Shown piece after piece: positions 43,610-52,299 of a stretch of DNA of 64,000 nucleotides. A model generated the notes under the pieces. It ran no database searches, was not told where the DNA came from, and saw only the letters and a list, made by a program, of their open reading frames with translations. The translations under genes and the position numbers were made by a program. The DNA lies in contig JAQAZG010000004.1 of NCBI GenBank assembly GCA_027864655.1, forward strand, positions 124,001 to 188,000, given 5' to 3'. The first letter of the stretch is position 1. Each line of letters starts with the position of its first letter. The DNA is from Oleispirillum naphthae. GTDB lineage: Bacteria > Pseudomonadota > Alphaproteobacteria > Rhodospirillales > Rhodospirillaceae.

Positions 43610-45540
43610 CGCAGCGCCGTTCCCGGATTGGCGTCGATCCAGGCCTGAGCCATCAGCACGTTCCACAGCGGGTATCCCCAGTTCTCGCCATTCAGATGCG
43701 CGCGCCACCGCTCGCGGACCGGTGCGGCGGCGAACACACCTTGAGTCTTCAGCCGCTCTTCATCAAGCAGATTTTCCGCCCAGTCGCGCAAGGGGCCGCG
43801 CAGCCACGCGGCGAGGGGGATGCCGAAGCCCATCTTCGGACGGTCGATCAGGGTGCTCGGCACCCGCTTGTCGAGGATCTGCCGCAGCGCCCACTTGCTT
43901 TCGCCACCGCGGCGTTTCATCCGCTGCGGCAGCCGCCAGGAGAATTCGACGACGCGGTGGTCGAGCAGCGGCACCCTTGCCTCCAGCGCCACGCTCATGC
44001 TGGCGCGGTCCACCTTGGTGAGGATGTCGTCGGGCAGGTAGGTGGCGGTGTCGAGGAACTGCATGCGGTCGAGGAAGTCCGGGATGGTGCGCGCCACCGA
44101 GGCGTCCCACAGCACCCCCTTCGGCTCGTGCCCGCCGGGGACGAGGGCGTCGGGTTCCGGCCAGTGGCTGAGCATGCGGCGGTAGAGCGCGTCCGGCCCG
44201 TCGTCGAGCACGGCGCGCGCCGCGGCGTGCAGGCGATGGCCGAGGCGCGGGCGGCGCAGCGCGGCGCCCGCGAGGTCGAGCAGGCCCTCCGGCGCGGCAA
44301 GCAGCGCCCGCGCGCCCAACCGCCGTGCCGGGCGGGGCAGGGCCGCGGCCTGCGCCCATCGCTCCAGGGCCAGGGGGTAACGGCCGTACCCGGCGAACAA
44401 CTCGTCGCCGCCGTCGCCGGAGAGCACGACGCTGACGTGCCGCCGCGTCAGGGCGCAGACCAGGGCGGTGGGAATCTGCGAGGAATCTGCGAACGGCTCG
44501 TCGTACCAGAGGGGCAGATCGTCAACCAGTTTCAGGGCGTCGCCGGGTTCGACGTAGAGTTCGGTGTGGCGGGTGGCGAGGTGGCGGGCGATCTCCCGCG
44601 CGAAGGGGGCTTCGTCGAACCCCTTCTCCCGGAAGCCGATGGAGAAGGTGTTGATCGGCTGGGCGCTGTTCTCGGTCATCAGGGCGGTGACCAGAGAGGA
44701 GTCGATGCCGCCCGAGAGCAGCGCCCCCAGCGGCACGTCGGAGACCATGCGCCGCTTCACCGCATCGCCGAGCAGGGCGTCGAGTTCGGCGAGGAGGTCT
44801 TCGTCGCTGCCGCGTGCCGGGTCGGCGAGGCCGCCCTCGACCACGGCGCGCAGGTCCCAGAAGGGGGAGATGCGCGGCACCCCGTCCGCGCCGAGGCGGA
44901 GGAGGCAGCCCGGCGGCAGCTTGTGCACGCCGCGATAGATGCTGTGCGGCGCGGGGATGTAGTTGTGGCGCAGGAAGGCCGACAGGGCGTCGCGGTCGAG
45001 TTCCGGCGTCCACCCGGCGCAGGCGCGCAGGGCCTTGAGTTCCGAACCGAACATCAGGACGCCGTCGAACACCCCCCAGTAGAGAGGCTTGATTCCCATC
45101 CGGTCGCGCGCCAGCACGATCTCGCGGCGTTGGCGGTCGAACAGGGCGAAGGCGAACATGCCGATCATCTCGGGAAGGACGGCTTCTATCCCCCATTCGG
45201 CGCAGGCCTCGACGATCACCTCGGTGTCCGAGGTGCCGCGCATGCGGCGGCCGCGGCCTTCCAGGCGGCGGGCGATTTCGAGGTGGGAATAGACCTCGCC
45301 GTTATAGGCGATCGCCATGCGGCCGCAGGAGGAGAGCATCGGCTGGCAGCCGGTCGGCGACAGGTCGCGGATCGCCAGCCGCCGATGCCCCAGGGCGATG
45401 CCCGCCGCCGCATCGACCCAGGTGCCGCGGGAATCCGGCCCGCGGTGCGCCAGGGTGTCGGTCATCGCGTCGGCGGTTCGTTGCAACTCGCCGTCGGCGC
45501 GGGCCGCTGCAAAGCGGTAGAGACCGGCTATTCCACACAT
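43606..45540 (-). CDS. Asparagine synthase-like amidotransferase, copy 4
   Basis: 644 residues from ATG 45540, giving Cys2 (MCGIAG). Glutaminase motifs AHRGPDSRG, RRLAIRD and NGEVYS are kept. The synthetase half has SGGIDSS and SGDGGDELFAGYG, and later KVDRASM and RPKMGFGIPLAAWL, all normal. This is the most standard copy in the window and could be the true AsnB, but its location at the head of the exporter operon favours glycan amidation. It overlaps the permease gene by 4 bases. The 50 bases between its start and the htpG end contain AGAAGG as a possible ribosome site. Confidence 0.87.
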   Translation of the reverse strand: MCGIAGLYRFAAARADGELQRTADAMTDTLAHRGPDSRGTWVDAAAGIALGHRRLAIRDLSPTGCQPMLSSCGRMAIAYNGEVYSHLEIARRLEGRGRRMRGTSDTEVIVEACAEWGIEAVLPEMIGMFAFALFDRQRREIVLARDRMGIKPLYWGVFDGVLMFGSELKALRACAGWTPELDRDALSAFLRHNYIPAPHSIYRGVHKLPPGCLLRLGADGVPRISPFWDLRAVVEGGLADPARGSDEDLLAELDALLGDAVKRRMVSDVPLGALLSGGIDSSLVTALMTENSAQPINTFSIGFREKGFDEAPFAREIARHLATRHTELYVEPGDALKLVDDLPLWYDEPFADSSQIPTALVCALTRRHVSVVLSGDGGDELFAGYGRYPLALERWAQAAALPRPARRLGARALLAAPEGLLDLAGAALRRPRLGHRLHAAARAVLDDGPDALYRRMLSHWPEPDALVPGGHEPKGVLWDASVARTIPDFLDRMQFLDTATYLPDDILTKVDRASMSVALEARVPLLDHRVVEFSWRLPQRMKRRGGESKWALRQILDKRVPSTLIDRPKMGFGIPLAAWLRGPLRDWAENLLDEERLKTQGVFAAAPVRERWRAHLNGENWGYPLWNVLMAQAWIDANPGTALR

Positions 45541-45590
45541 GTCTTTGGCGCCTTCTCTGGGCATGCGCCGGGGCGGGACCGGCGCCGTTC

Positions 45591-47474
45591 TCAGAAAAGA
45601 CCCTTTTCCATCATCGCGGTCAAGCGGCGGGAGAAGGCGGCGGCGTCGGCGACGGGTTCGCCCTCGACGATGCGGGCCTGGTCGAGCAGCAGCCAGGCGG
45701 CATCGGCGATGTCCGCGCCGTCGGCGGCGCGGCGGGCGAGCGCGGCGATCACCGGGTGGCCGGGGTTGATCTCCAGCACCCGGGCGGCATGCGCGCCGGT
45801 GCGGTTGTGCGCCTTGAGCAGGCGCTCCAGGTGCAGCGAGACGCCCGCGTCGCCCGAGACCAGGCACACCGGGCTGCTGGTCAGGCGGCTGGAGGGCTTG
45901 ACCTCCGTCACCTCGTCGCCGAGGGCGGTTTTCATCATCGTGGCGAGCGCCGCGATATCGGCCCTGGGCTTGTCGTCTTCCGGCTTTTCCGCCTCCGGCG
46001 CGGTTTCGTCCGCGGCGGCGCCCTTGATCCTGGCGAGGTCCGCGCCCGCACCGCCGACGGAGGCGAATTTGCGGTCCTTGTAGGGCGGCGCCATGGCGGT
46101 CCAGAACTCGTCGATGGCGTCGGTGAGCAGCAGGACGTTCACCCCCTTGGCGGTGAAGCCCTCGATCTGCGGGTTGGCCTTGAGCGCCTCTGCCGAATCG
46201 CCGGTGAGGTAGTAGATGTGCTCCTGCCCTTCGGGCATCTCCGCCAGGTAGTCGGCGAGGCCGATCCAGCCGTCCTTGAGCGACGACTGGAAGCGGCAGA
46301 GGTCGAGCAGGGTGGCGCGGCGCTCGAAGTCCTCGTAGATGCCTTCCTTCAGCACCGCGCCGAAGGCCTCCCAGAACTCGGCGTATTTTTCTTTGTCTTC
46401 CGCCGTCTTGCCGATCTCGGCGAGCACGCGGGAGACCAGGCCGCGGCCGATCTTGCGGACCAGCGGGTTGTCCTGCAGGGTTTCGCGGCTGACGTTCAAG
46501 GGCAGGTCCGGGGTGTCCACCACGCCCTTGAGGAAGCGCAGGTAGGAGGGCACCAGCCCTTCGCAGTCGTCGGTGATGAAGACGCGGCGCACGTAGAGCT
46601 TGAGGCGCTGCTTGCGGTCCGGATCGAACAGGTCGAAGGGCCGCTCGGTGGGCACGAACACCAGGCCGGAGTATTCGATCGCGCCCTCGGCGTGCATGTG
46701 CACGGTGAGCCACGGGTCGTCGAAGGCGTGGCCGACGTGGTGGTAGAACTCGGCGTACTGTTCCGGCGTGACCTCGCACTTCGGGCGGGCCCACAGGGCG
46801 GAGGCGGTGTTGACCGTTTCCTCCTTTTCGCCGTCGGCCAGCACCACCGGCAGGTCGATGTGGTCGGAGTAGGTCTTGACGATGCGGCGCAGCGCCTCGG
46901 GCTTCAGGTACTCCTTGGCGTCGTCCTTGAGGGTGAGGACGATGCGGGTGCCGCGCGGCGCGCCGTCGAAGGGCTCCACGGTGAAGTCGCCCGCGCCGTC
47001 GGAGGACCACTTCCAGCCTTCCGTCTCGCCCGCCTTGCGGCTGATCACGTCCACGCGGTCGGCGACCATGAAGGCGGAATAGAAGCCGACGCCGAACTGC
47101 CCGATCAGGGAGAGCGCCTTCTTCGCGTCGGGCTTGCCGTTCTGCGCGGCGAGCGCCTCGGCGAAGCGCCGGGTGCCGGAATGCGCGATGGTGCCGAGGT
47201 TCTCGATCAGCTCCGCGCGGTTCATGCCGATGCCGTTGTCGGCGATGGTGAGCAGCCCGGCGGCCTCATCGGAGACCAGGCGCACCTTGAAGGCGGCGTC
47301 GCCCTCGGCGAGCGCGGGTTCGGTGATCGCGGCATAGCGCAACCGGTCGCAGGCGTCGGAAGCGTTGGAGATCAACTCGCGCAGGAAGATGTCCTTCTGC
47401 GAATAAAGCGCGTGGACCACGATGTCCAAGAGCTTCGAAACTTCCGCTTGGAAATGCAGGGTTTCCACGGTCAT
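45591..47474 (-). CDS. htpG: Molecular chaperone HtpG (Hsp90)
   Basis: 627 residues, normal for bacterial HtpG. The N-terminal GHKL ATPase motifs are clear: NASDACDRLRY, DNGIGMN and the GVGFYSAFMVAD lid region. The middle and C-terminal domains are complete. It is an ATP-dependent cytosolic chaperone induced by heat in many bacteria. Its promoter lies in the 209-base divergent gap with the helicase gene; see the candidate at 47519-47547. It marks the border between the glycan locus and housekeeping genes. Confidence 0.97.
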   Translation of the reverse strand: MTVETLHFQAEVSKLLDIVVHALYSQKDIFLRELISNASDACDRLRYAAITEPALAEGDAAFKVRLVSDEAAGLLTIADNGIGMNRAELIENLGTIAHSGTRRFAEALAAQNGKPDAKKALSLIGQFGVGFYSAFMVADRVDVISRKAGETEGWKWSSDGAGDFTVEPFDGAPRGTRIVLTLKDDAKEYLKPEALRRIVKTYSDHIDLPVVLADGEKEETVNTASALWARPKCEVTPEQYAEFYHHVGHAFDDPWLTVHMHAEGAIEYSGLVFVPTERPFDLFDPDRKQRLKLYVRRVFITDDCEGLVPSYLRFLKGVVDTPDLPLNVSRETLQDNPLVRKIGRGLVSRVLAEIGKTAEDKEKYAEFWEAFGAVLKEGIYEDFERRATLLDLCRFQSSLKDGWIGLADYLAEMPEGQEHIYYLTGDSAEALKANPQIEGFTAKGVNVLLLTDAIDEFWTAMAPPYKDRKFASVGGAGADLARIKGAAADETAPEAEKPEDDKPRADIAALATMMKTALGDEVTEVKPSSRLTSSPVCLVSGDAGVSLHLERLLKAHNRTGAHAARVLEINPGHPVIAALARRAADGADIADAAWLLLDQARIVEGEPVADAAAFSRRLTAMMEKGLF

Positions 47475-47518
47475 GGCGTGGGTCGCTCCAAATGATTTGC
47501 CGGAAATATCCGTGAGCC

Positions 47519-47547
47519 ATGTAGGGAATCGCCGACGCTCCTGTCAA
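47519..47547 (-). promoter_or_regulatory. Candidate htpG promoter
   Basis: Read on the minus strand, TTGACA is followed after 17 bases by CTACAT, preceded by CCC. The -35 box is perfect for the housekeeping type. The CCCTACAT stretch also resembles the -10 region of heat-shock (sigma-32) promoters. It lies 45 bases upstream of the htpG ATG. No start site is known, so this is a sequence-based suggestion. Confidence 0.5.
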
Positions 47548-47589
47548 TGGCCGGGTGCGCGGGGCGGAGTGCATAAAACCAAAACGTTC

Positions 47590-47618
47590 CGAAGGGAGCC
47601 CCCTCGCAAAGTTTTTGT
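47590..47618. repeat. Decayed fragment of palindromic intergenic repeat
   Basis: The segment ending CCCCTCGCAAAGTTTTTG is identical over 18 bases to one end of the complete repeat copy at 59571-59737. The preceding GAAGGGAGCC looks like a worn-down arm of the same hairpin. It lies just upstream of the helicase gene. Only one end of the element is left. Confidence 0.55.
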
Positions 47619-47683
47619 TTTCCGGCGGGAACCCCGTGTTTTGCCCTGGACAACGCTGCGTGCACCCCGCAGTCTCCGGGGTC

Positions 47684-50644
47684 ATGGCGAACATCCAATC
47701 CTCCCGGGCGCGGGTCGCCGCGATTCTGGGGCCCACCAACACCGGCAAGACGCACTATGCCATCGACCGGCTGATGGCGCATGCCTCGGGCATGATCGGC
47801 TTTCCCCTGCGCCTCTTGGCGCGGGAGAACTACGACCGCGTGGTGCGGGTGCGCGGCGCGGCGCAGGTGGCGCTGGTCACCGGCGAGGAGAAGATCATCC
47901 CGCCGAATCCGCGGTATTTCATCTGCACCGTGGAGGCGATGCCGCTCGACCGCGTGGTGGATTTTCTCGCGGTGGACGAGATCCAGATGTGCGCCGATGC
48001 GGAGCGCGGCCATGTCTTCACCGACCGGCTGCTGCATGCGCGGGGGGTGCACGAGACGCTGTTTCTCGGCTCCGACACCATGCGCGGGGTGATTTCCCGC
48101 CTGGTGCCGGGGATCGAGGTGCAGACCCGGCCGCGCCTGTCCCGGTTGTCCTTCGCCGGGTCGAAGAAGCTCGCGCGTCTGCCGCGGCGCACCGCGGTGG
48201 TGGCGTTTTCCGCCGCCGACGTCTACGCCATCGCCGACATGGTGCGCCGCCACAGGGGCGGCGCGGCGGTGGTTCTGGGGGCGCTCAGCCCGCGCACCCG
48301 CAACGCCCAGGTGGAGATGTACCAGTCCGGCGAGGTGGACTTCCTGGTCGCCACCGACGCCATCGGCATGGGCCTGAACATGGACATCGACCACGTCGCC
48401 TTCGCCCAGACGGTGAAGTTCGACGGCGACGCGCCGCGGCGCCTCTCGGCGGCGGAGATCGGCCAGATCGCCGGGCGCGCCGGGCGCGCGATGAACGACG
48501 GCACCTTCGGCACCACGGCGGATGCGCCGCCGTTCGACGCCGAGACGGTGGAGCGCGTCGAGTCTCACGAGTTCCGCGCGGTGCGGGCGCTGTTCTGGCG
48601 CAGCCGGGTGCTGAAGTTCCAGTCGGTGGAGTCGCTGCTGAAGAGTCTCCTGGTGTCGCCGCCCGGGGCGGATTTTTTGCGGGCGCGGCGCGCCGACGAC
48701 GTGGCGGCGCTGGAGTCGCTCGCCCGCATGCCCGAGGTGGCGGCGCGCGCGGCGCACCCGGACCGGGTGCGCCTGCTGTGGGATATCTGCCAGATTCCCG
48801 ACTTCCAGAAGATCATGCCGGAGGCGCACGCGCGGCTGCTGCGCCGCCTCTTCCTCTACCTCACCGGCGACGACGGGGTGATCCCCGACGCCTTCCTTTC
48901 GCGGCACCTTGCGCGGATCGACCGCACCGACGGCGACATCGTGCATTTGTCGCAGAGAATCGCCCAGATTCGGGTGTGGACCACGGTGGCGAACCATGCC
49001 GCGTGGGTTTCCGATACGAATCATTGGCGGGAATGCACAAGATTGATTGAAGACCGCCTATCGGATGCGCTACATGACCGTCTGACGCAAAAGTTCGTGG
49101 ACCGGCGCACCGCCATCCTCCTCAGTCGTTTAAAGGGGCAGAACACGTTGGAAGCAACCGTCACGCCGAACGGGGACGTTCATATCGAAGGCCAGCGTGT
49201 TGGCCGCATCGAGGGGTTGGGTTTCATCGCGGAGTTGGGTGAAGCCTCGGATCAGGCCGAGAAGGTCGTCGCCATCGCCGCCTCCAAGGCGTTGCGGGGC
49301 GAGATCGCGGCGCGCGCCCAGGCTTTGTCGGTGGCGCCGGATGCGACGTTCTCGCTCGCGCCGGACGGCGGCATCGCCTGGCACGGCACGCCGGTGGCGC
49401 GCCTGTTCGCCGGGGCCTCGCGGCTGAAACCCCGTGTCGAGGTCCTGCCCAACGAGCTTCTCGACGACGTCCTGGCCGGGATGGTGCATACCCGCATCCA
49501 GGGATGGATCGACGCGCAGGTGAAGACGGTGCTGCGCCCCCTCGTCACCCTGTCGGAAGCGGAGCTGCCCGGCCTTTCCCGCGGCATCGCCTTCCGCCTC
49601 GTCGAGGCGGGCGGCACGCTGCGGCGCGGCGCGCTGGGCGGCGATCTCGCGCACCTCAGCGACGACGACCGCAAGGCGATGGGCAAGCTCGGTGTGCGTT
49701 TCGGCGTGGAGACGGTGTATCTGCCCGACATGCTGAAGCCCGCGGCGCAGCGCCTGCTGCTCGTCCTCACCGCGATCGACCGCAAGGTGGAGGACCCCGC
49801 CGCCTTCGTCGGGGCGCATTCGCCGCTGACGCCGGGCCAGGTGTCGTTCCCGCTCGCCGAGGGGGTGGCCGCCGAGTGGGTGGAACTGCAGGGCTACCGC
49901 GTGTTCGACCGCCGCGCCGCGCGCGTCGATATGCTGGAGCGCTTCGCCGCCGAGGTCCGCCGCTTCCTGCGCGACGAGGCGCTGACCACCAAGGTGGACA
50001 GCGCGCCCGCCAAGCTCAAGGCGGAGGACGAAGCCCCCGCCGAGACGCCCGCCGCCGAAGCGGCCGCCGAAGCCCCCGCCGAAACGCCCGCCGCCGAAGC
50101 GGCCGCCGAAGCCCCCGCCGAGGCCCCCGACGCCGCGCCCGCCGAAGCGTCGGCGGCGCCTGCCGCCGAGACGGAACCGGAGAAGCCCGCCGCGCCGCAG
50201 GGCGCGAAGATTCTGCCGCCCGCCTTGATGTCGCTCTTGGGCGTCGGGGCGGAAGACACCATGGCCATCCTGCGCACCCTGGGCTACCGCGTCACCGACG
50301 CGCAGGAAGGCCTGGCGGTGCAGCCGAAGAAGAACCCGAAGAAGGCGTTTCCCGGCCGCCGCCCACCGGCCGCGGCGGAAGGCCAGCCCCGCCCCGAGGG
50401 GGCCCCGCCGCGCGAGCGCGGCCCGCGCCCGGAGCGCGGCGACCGCCCGGAGCGCGGCCCCCGGCCCGACCGTCCCGAGCGCGGCGACCGCCCGCGCGGT
50501 CCGCGGCCCGAGGGCAAGGGTCCGCGCCCGGACAAGGGGCCGCGTCCCGCCGAGGCGGCCAAGCCCGCCCGCCGCTTCGAGGTGGATCCCGATTCGCCGT
50601 TCGCGGTGCTGAAGAACTGGGGAAAGACCAAGCCGGAGTCGTGA
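47684..50644 (+). CDS. SUV3-like DEAD/DEAH helicase with repetitive C-terminal tail
   Basis: 986 residues from ATG 47684; the frame is open to 47555, but that stretch crosses a repeat fragment. The Walker A motif is GPTNTGKTH at 16-24, the DExD box is DEIQ, and later motifs are VATDAIGMGLNMDIDH and GQIAGRAGR. This is the alphaproteobacterial relative of the mitochondrial degradosome helicase SUV3, acting on RNA. After about residue 780 the chain becomes Ala/Glu/Pro-rich with a tandem repeat, then Arg/Gly/Pro-rich, suggesting a flexible RNA-binding tail. The S4-domain gene overlaps its stop by one base, and a shared role in RNA handling is likely. Confidence 0.9.
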   Translation: MANIQSSRARVAAILGPTNTGKTHYAIDRLMAHASGMIGFPLRLLARENYDRVVRVRGAAQVALVTGEEKIIPPNPRYFICTVEAMPLDRVVDFLAVDEIQMCADAERGHVFTDRLLHARGVHETLFLGSDTMRGVISRLVPGIEVQTRPRLSRLSFAGSKKLARLPRRTAVVAFSAADVYAIADMVRRHRGGAAVVLGALSPRTRNAQVEMYQSGEVDFLVATDAIGMGLNMDIDHVAFAQTVKFDGDAPRRLSAAEIGQIAGRAGRAMNDGTFGTTADAPPFDAETVERVESHEFRAVRALFWRSRVLKFQSVESLLKSLLVSPPGADFLRARRADDVAALESLARMPEVAARAAHPDRVRLLWDICQIPDFQKIMPEAHARLLRRLFLYLTGDDGVIPDAFLSRHLARIDRTDGDIVHLSQRIAQIRVWTTVANHAAWVSDTNHWRECTRLIEDRLSDALHDRLTQKFVDRRTAILLSRLKGQNTLEATVTPNGDVHIEGQRVGRIEGLGFIAELGEASDQAEKVVAIAASKALRGEIAARAQALSVAPDATFSLAPDGGIAWHGTPVARLFAGASRLKPRVEVLPNELLDDVLAGMVHTRIQGWIDAQVKTVLRPLVTLSEAELPGLSRGIAFRLVEAGGTLRRGALGGDLAHLSDDDRKAMGKLGVRFGVETVYLPDMLKPAAQRLLLVLTAIDRKVEDPAAFVGAHSPLTPGQVSFPLAEGVAAEWVELQGYRVFDRRAARVDMLERFAAEVRRFLRDEALTTKVDSAPAKLKAEDEAPAETPAAEAAAEAPAETPAAEAAAEAPAEAPDAAPAEASAAPAAETEPEKPAAPQGAKILPPALMSLLGVGAEDTMAILRTLGYRVTDAQEGLAVQPKKNPKKAFPGRRPPAAAEGQPRPEGAPPRERGPRPERGDRPERGPRPDRPERGDRPRGPRPEGKGPRPDKGPRPAEAAKPARRFEVDPDSPFAVLKNWGKTKPES
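50030..50125 (+). repeat. 39-bp tandem repeat inside the helicase gene
   Basis: Two full 13-codon units and one partial unit are present. Each unit encodes EAPAETPAAEAAA. The first spans 50030-50068, the second 50069-50107, and the third stops near 50125. The copies are almost identical at DNA level, so unit number may vary between strains. It lies in the low-complexity linker between the helicase core and the Arg/Gly-rich tail. Confidence 0.8.
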
Positions 50645-51033
50645 TGGCCGAAACCAGCGAAGCGCCGCGCCTGGACAAGTGGCTGTGGTTCGCGCGATTC
50701 GCCAAGACCCGCAGCCAGGCGCAGACGCTCTGCGCCTCGGGCCATGTGCGGGTGAACGGCGAGGCGGTGCGCCGCGGCCACCGGATGGTGCGCCTGGGCG
50801 ATTCCATCGAGGTTCTGCTGGGGACGGTGCGCCGCGAGGTGACGGTGGCCGCCTTCGGCTCCCGCCGCGGTCCCGCGCCGGAGGCGCAGGCGCTTTACGT
50901 CGAGATCACGCCGCCGCGCCGCCTCGGCCCCGCCGAGGATCGCCCCGCTGCCGCCAGGCCGCGCGGCAGCGGCCGTCCGACGAAGCGGGAACGCCGCTTG
51001 ACGGACGCGCTGATCGACCCATTTATCGAGTGA
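50644..51033 (+). CDS. hslR: S4-domain RNA-binding protein (Hsp15-like)
   Basis: 129 residues from ATG 50644, sharing a base with the helicase stop (TGATG). The S4 domain is clear: RLDKWLWFARFAKTRSQAQ, then GHVRVNGEAVRRGHR and LGDSIEVLL. A basic C-terminal tail with RPTKRERRLTDAL follows, as in Hsp15 homologues, which bind stalled 50S subunits. The order helicase, S4 protein, ferredoxin, CarD is common in alphaproteobacteria. The symbol is by family similarity. Confidence 0.88.
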   Translation: MAETSEAPRLDKWLWFARFAKTRSQAQTLCASGHVRVNGEAVRRGHRMVRLGDSIEVLLGTVRREVTVAAFGSRRGPAPEAQALYVEITPPRRLGPAEDRPAAARPRGSGRPTKRERRLTDALIDPFIE

Positions 51034-51102
51034 CGCCAAGGCGTTCCCCTCTCCGGTGAGGGGCGCGGCGCCGCATCCGCGATCGAAAGGAGAGTTCCTG
51101 CC

Positions 51103-51435
51103 ATGCCCTATGTCGTCACCGACGCATGCATCAAGTGCAAGTTCATGGACTGCGTCGAGGTCTGCCCGGTGGACTGCTTCTACGAGGGCGAGAACATGCT
51201 GGTGATCAATCCCAGCGAGTGCATCGATTGCGGCGTGTGCGAGCCGGAATGCCCCGCCGAGGCGATCTTCCCCGACAGCGAGGACGTCGCCGCCAAGTGG
51301 TTGCCGGTCAACCGCGAGTATGCGGAGCAATGGCCGAACATCACATCCAAGGGCACCCCGCCCGCCGATGCCGACGACTGGAAAGGCAAGCCCGGCAAGG
51401 CCGACCTGATGAGCGCCAAGCCCGCGCCGCGCTGA
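51103..51435 (+). CDS. fdxA: 7Fe ferredoxin, FdxA type
   Basis: 110 residues, ATG 51103 with AAAGGAG upstream. Two cluster-binding motifs are seen: [17 protein letters not shown] with the spacing of a [3Fe-4S]/[4Fe-4S] ferredoxin, and [16 protein letters not shown]. The C-terminal extension with [12 protein letters not shown] is typical of the alphaproteobacterial and Azotobacter FdI-like group. It is an electron carrier in the cytoplasm. It is placed between the S4-domain gene and carD, and is followed by a likely terminator at 51563-51611. Confidence 0.95.
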   Translation: MPYVVTDACIKCKFMDCVEVCPVDCFYEGENMLVINPSECIDCGVCEPECPAEAIFPDSEDVAAKWLPVNREYAEQWPNITSKGTPPADADDWKGKPGKADLMSAKPAPR

Positions 51436-51562
51436 GGCGGCGGGCCGCGCGCCCACCTTGGGCGCATCCGTCTCGAAACCTTCACTTTTTCGCGGTAGCG
51501 CGTGAAACCCGGGATTTCCGGTGGTTTTTGGCCGCCGGTCATGCTATATCATGGGGGTTGCG

Positions 51563-51611
51563 TCGCGGCGACTTCCACCCCAGCACCGGAAGTCCGGACG
51601 CGAATTTTTTT
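51563..51611 (+). terminator. Probable Rho-independent terminator or attenuator after fdxA
   Basis: TCGCG (51563-51567) pairs with CGCGA (51599-51603), and inside it GACTTCC (51570-51576) pairs with GGAAGTC (51588-51594) around an 11-base loop. Seven T residues follow at 51605-51611. The internal loop is uneven, so termination may be partial. If the carD promoter lies upstream, this would act as an attenuator. Confidence 0.55.
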
Positions 51612-51682
51612 AATACCGACAGCTGGACTCGCCCACGGTTGGATCGCTTCTGATCGTGAGGAGGGGGCTTCGTGTCGGGGAT

Positions 51683-51710
51683 GGCGGATGCCGAGGCGCG
51701 GCAATCCGCC
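51683..51710 (+). promoter_or_regulatory. Strong hairpin in the carD leader
   Basis: GGCGGATGCCG (51683-51693) pairs with CGGCA and TCCGCC (51699-51710) around the loop AGGCG, an 11-bp stem with a single bulged A. No T-run follows, so it is not a terminator. It stands 67 bases before the carD ATG and could stabilise or control the carD message. Function is not shown by the sequence. Confidence 0.4.
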
Positions 51711-51777
51711 GTTGGGCCACGATGGCGTGGGGGCGATTCCGACCGCCCCGGCGCGCAAGACGGGATAGAGAGACGAA

Positions 51778-52272
51778 ATGTCCAAGGAACAGTTCAAGAC
51801 GGGCGATCACGTGGTGTACCCGACGCACGGCGTCGGGGCGGTCCTTGCGGTCGAGACGCAGCGCATCGGCGGGATGGAGCTGGAGCTGATCGTCATCGCC
51901 TTCGAACAGGACCGCATGACCCTGAAGGTGCCGGTGATGAAGGCGCAGCAGGCCGGCCTGCGCAAGCTCTCCAACAAGAAGATCATGCAGACCGCGCTCA
52001 CCACGCTCAGGGGCCGCGCCACGGTGCGCCGCGCCATGTGGTCGCGCCGCGCGCAGGAATACGAGGCGAAGATCAATTCCGGCGATCCGGTGTCGATCGC
52101 CGAGGTGGTGCGCGACCTGCACCGCAACGCCCGCAATGCCGAACAGTCCTACAGCGAGCGGCAGATCTATGAGCAGGCGCTGGAGCGCCTGGCGCACGAG
52201 GTCGCCGCGGTCGAACAGATCGGCCATGCCGAGGCGACCCGCCGTCTGGAAACCCTGCTGGAAGCGGCCTGA
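51778..52272 (+). CDS. carD: CarD-family transcriptional regulator
   Basis: 164 residues. The N-terminal RNA-polymerase-interaction domain reads GDHVVYPTHGVGAVL, the hallmark of CarD/CdnL/TRCF. A helical C-terminal domain carries WSRRAQEYEAKINSGD and RSYSERQIYEQAL-like features. CarD proteins bind RNA polymerase beta and stabilise open complexes at rRNA and other promoters. It follows fdxA after a 342-base leader and is closed by a strong terminator at 52300-52335. Confidence 0.95.
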   Translation: MSKEQFKTGDHVVYPTHGVGAVLAVETQRIGGMELELIVIAFEQDRMTLKVPVMKAQQAGLRKLSNKKIMQTALTTLRGRATVRRAMWSRRAQEYEAKINSGDPVSIAEVVRDLHRNARNAEQSYSERQIYEQALERLAHEVAAVEQIGHAEATRRLETLLEAA

Positions 52273-52299
52273 ACCCGCCTTCCTTGCCGCAGTTTGCCG

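Larger units (their letters stand above)
51436..51777 (+). other. Intergenic leader between fdxA and carD
   Basis: This 342-base gap has no gene I can support. It holds two structured elements: a terminator-like hairpin with T-run at 51563-51611 and a second strong hairpin at 51683-51710. A possible -10-like TATATC occurs at 51545, but without a well-placed -35. The carD promoter therefore cannot be assigned from sequence alone. Confidence 0.6.

Noticed and set aside
50030-50125. CRISPR-like array
   Set aside because: Units are contiguous coding repeats without spacers, in frame with the helicase.
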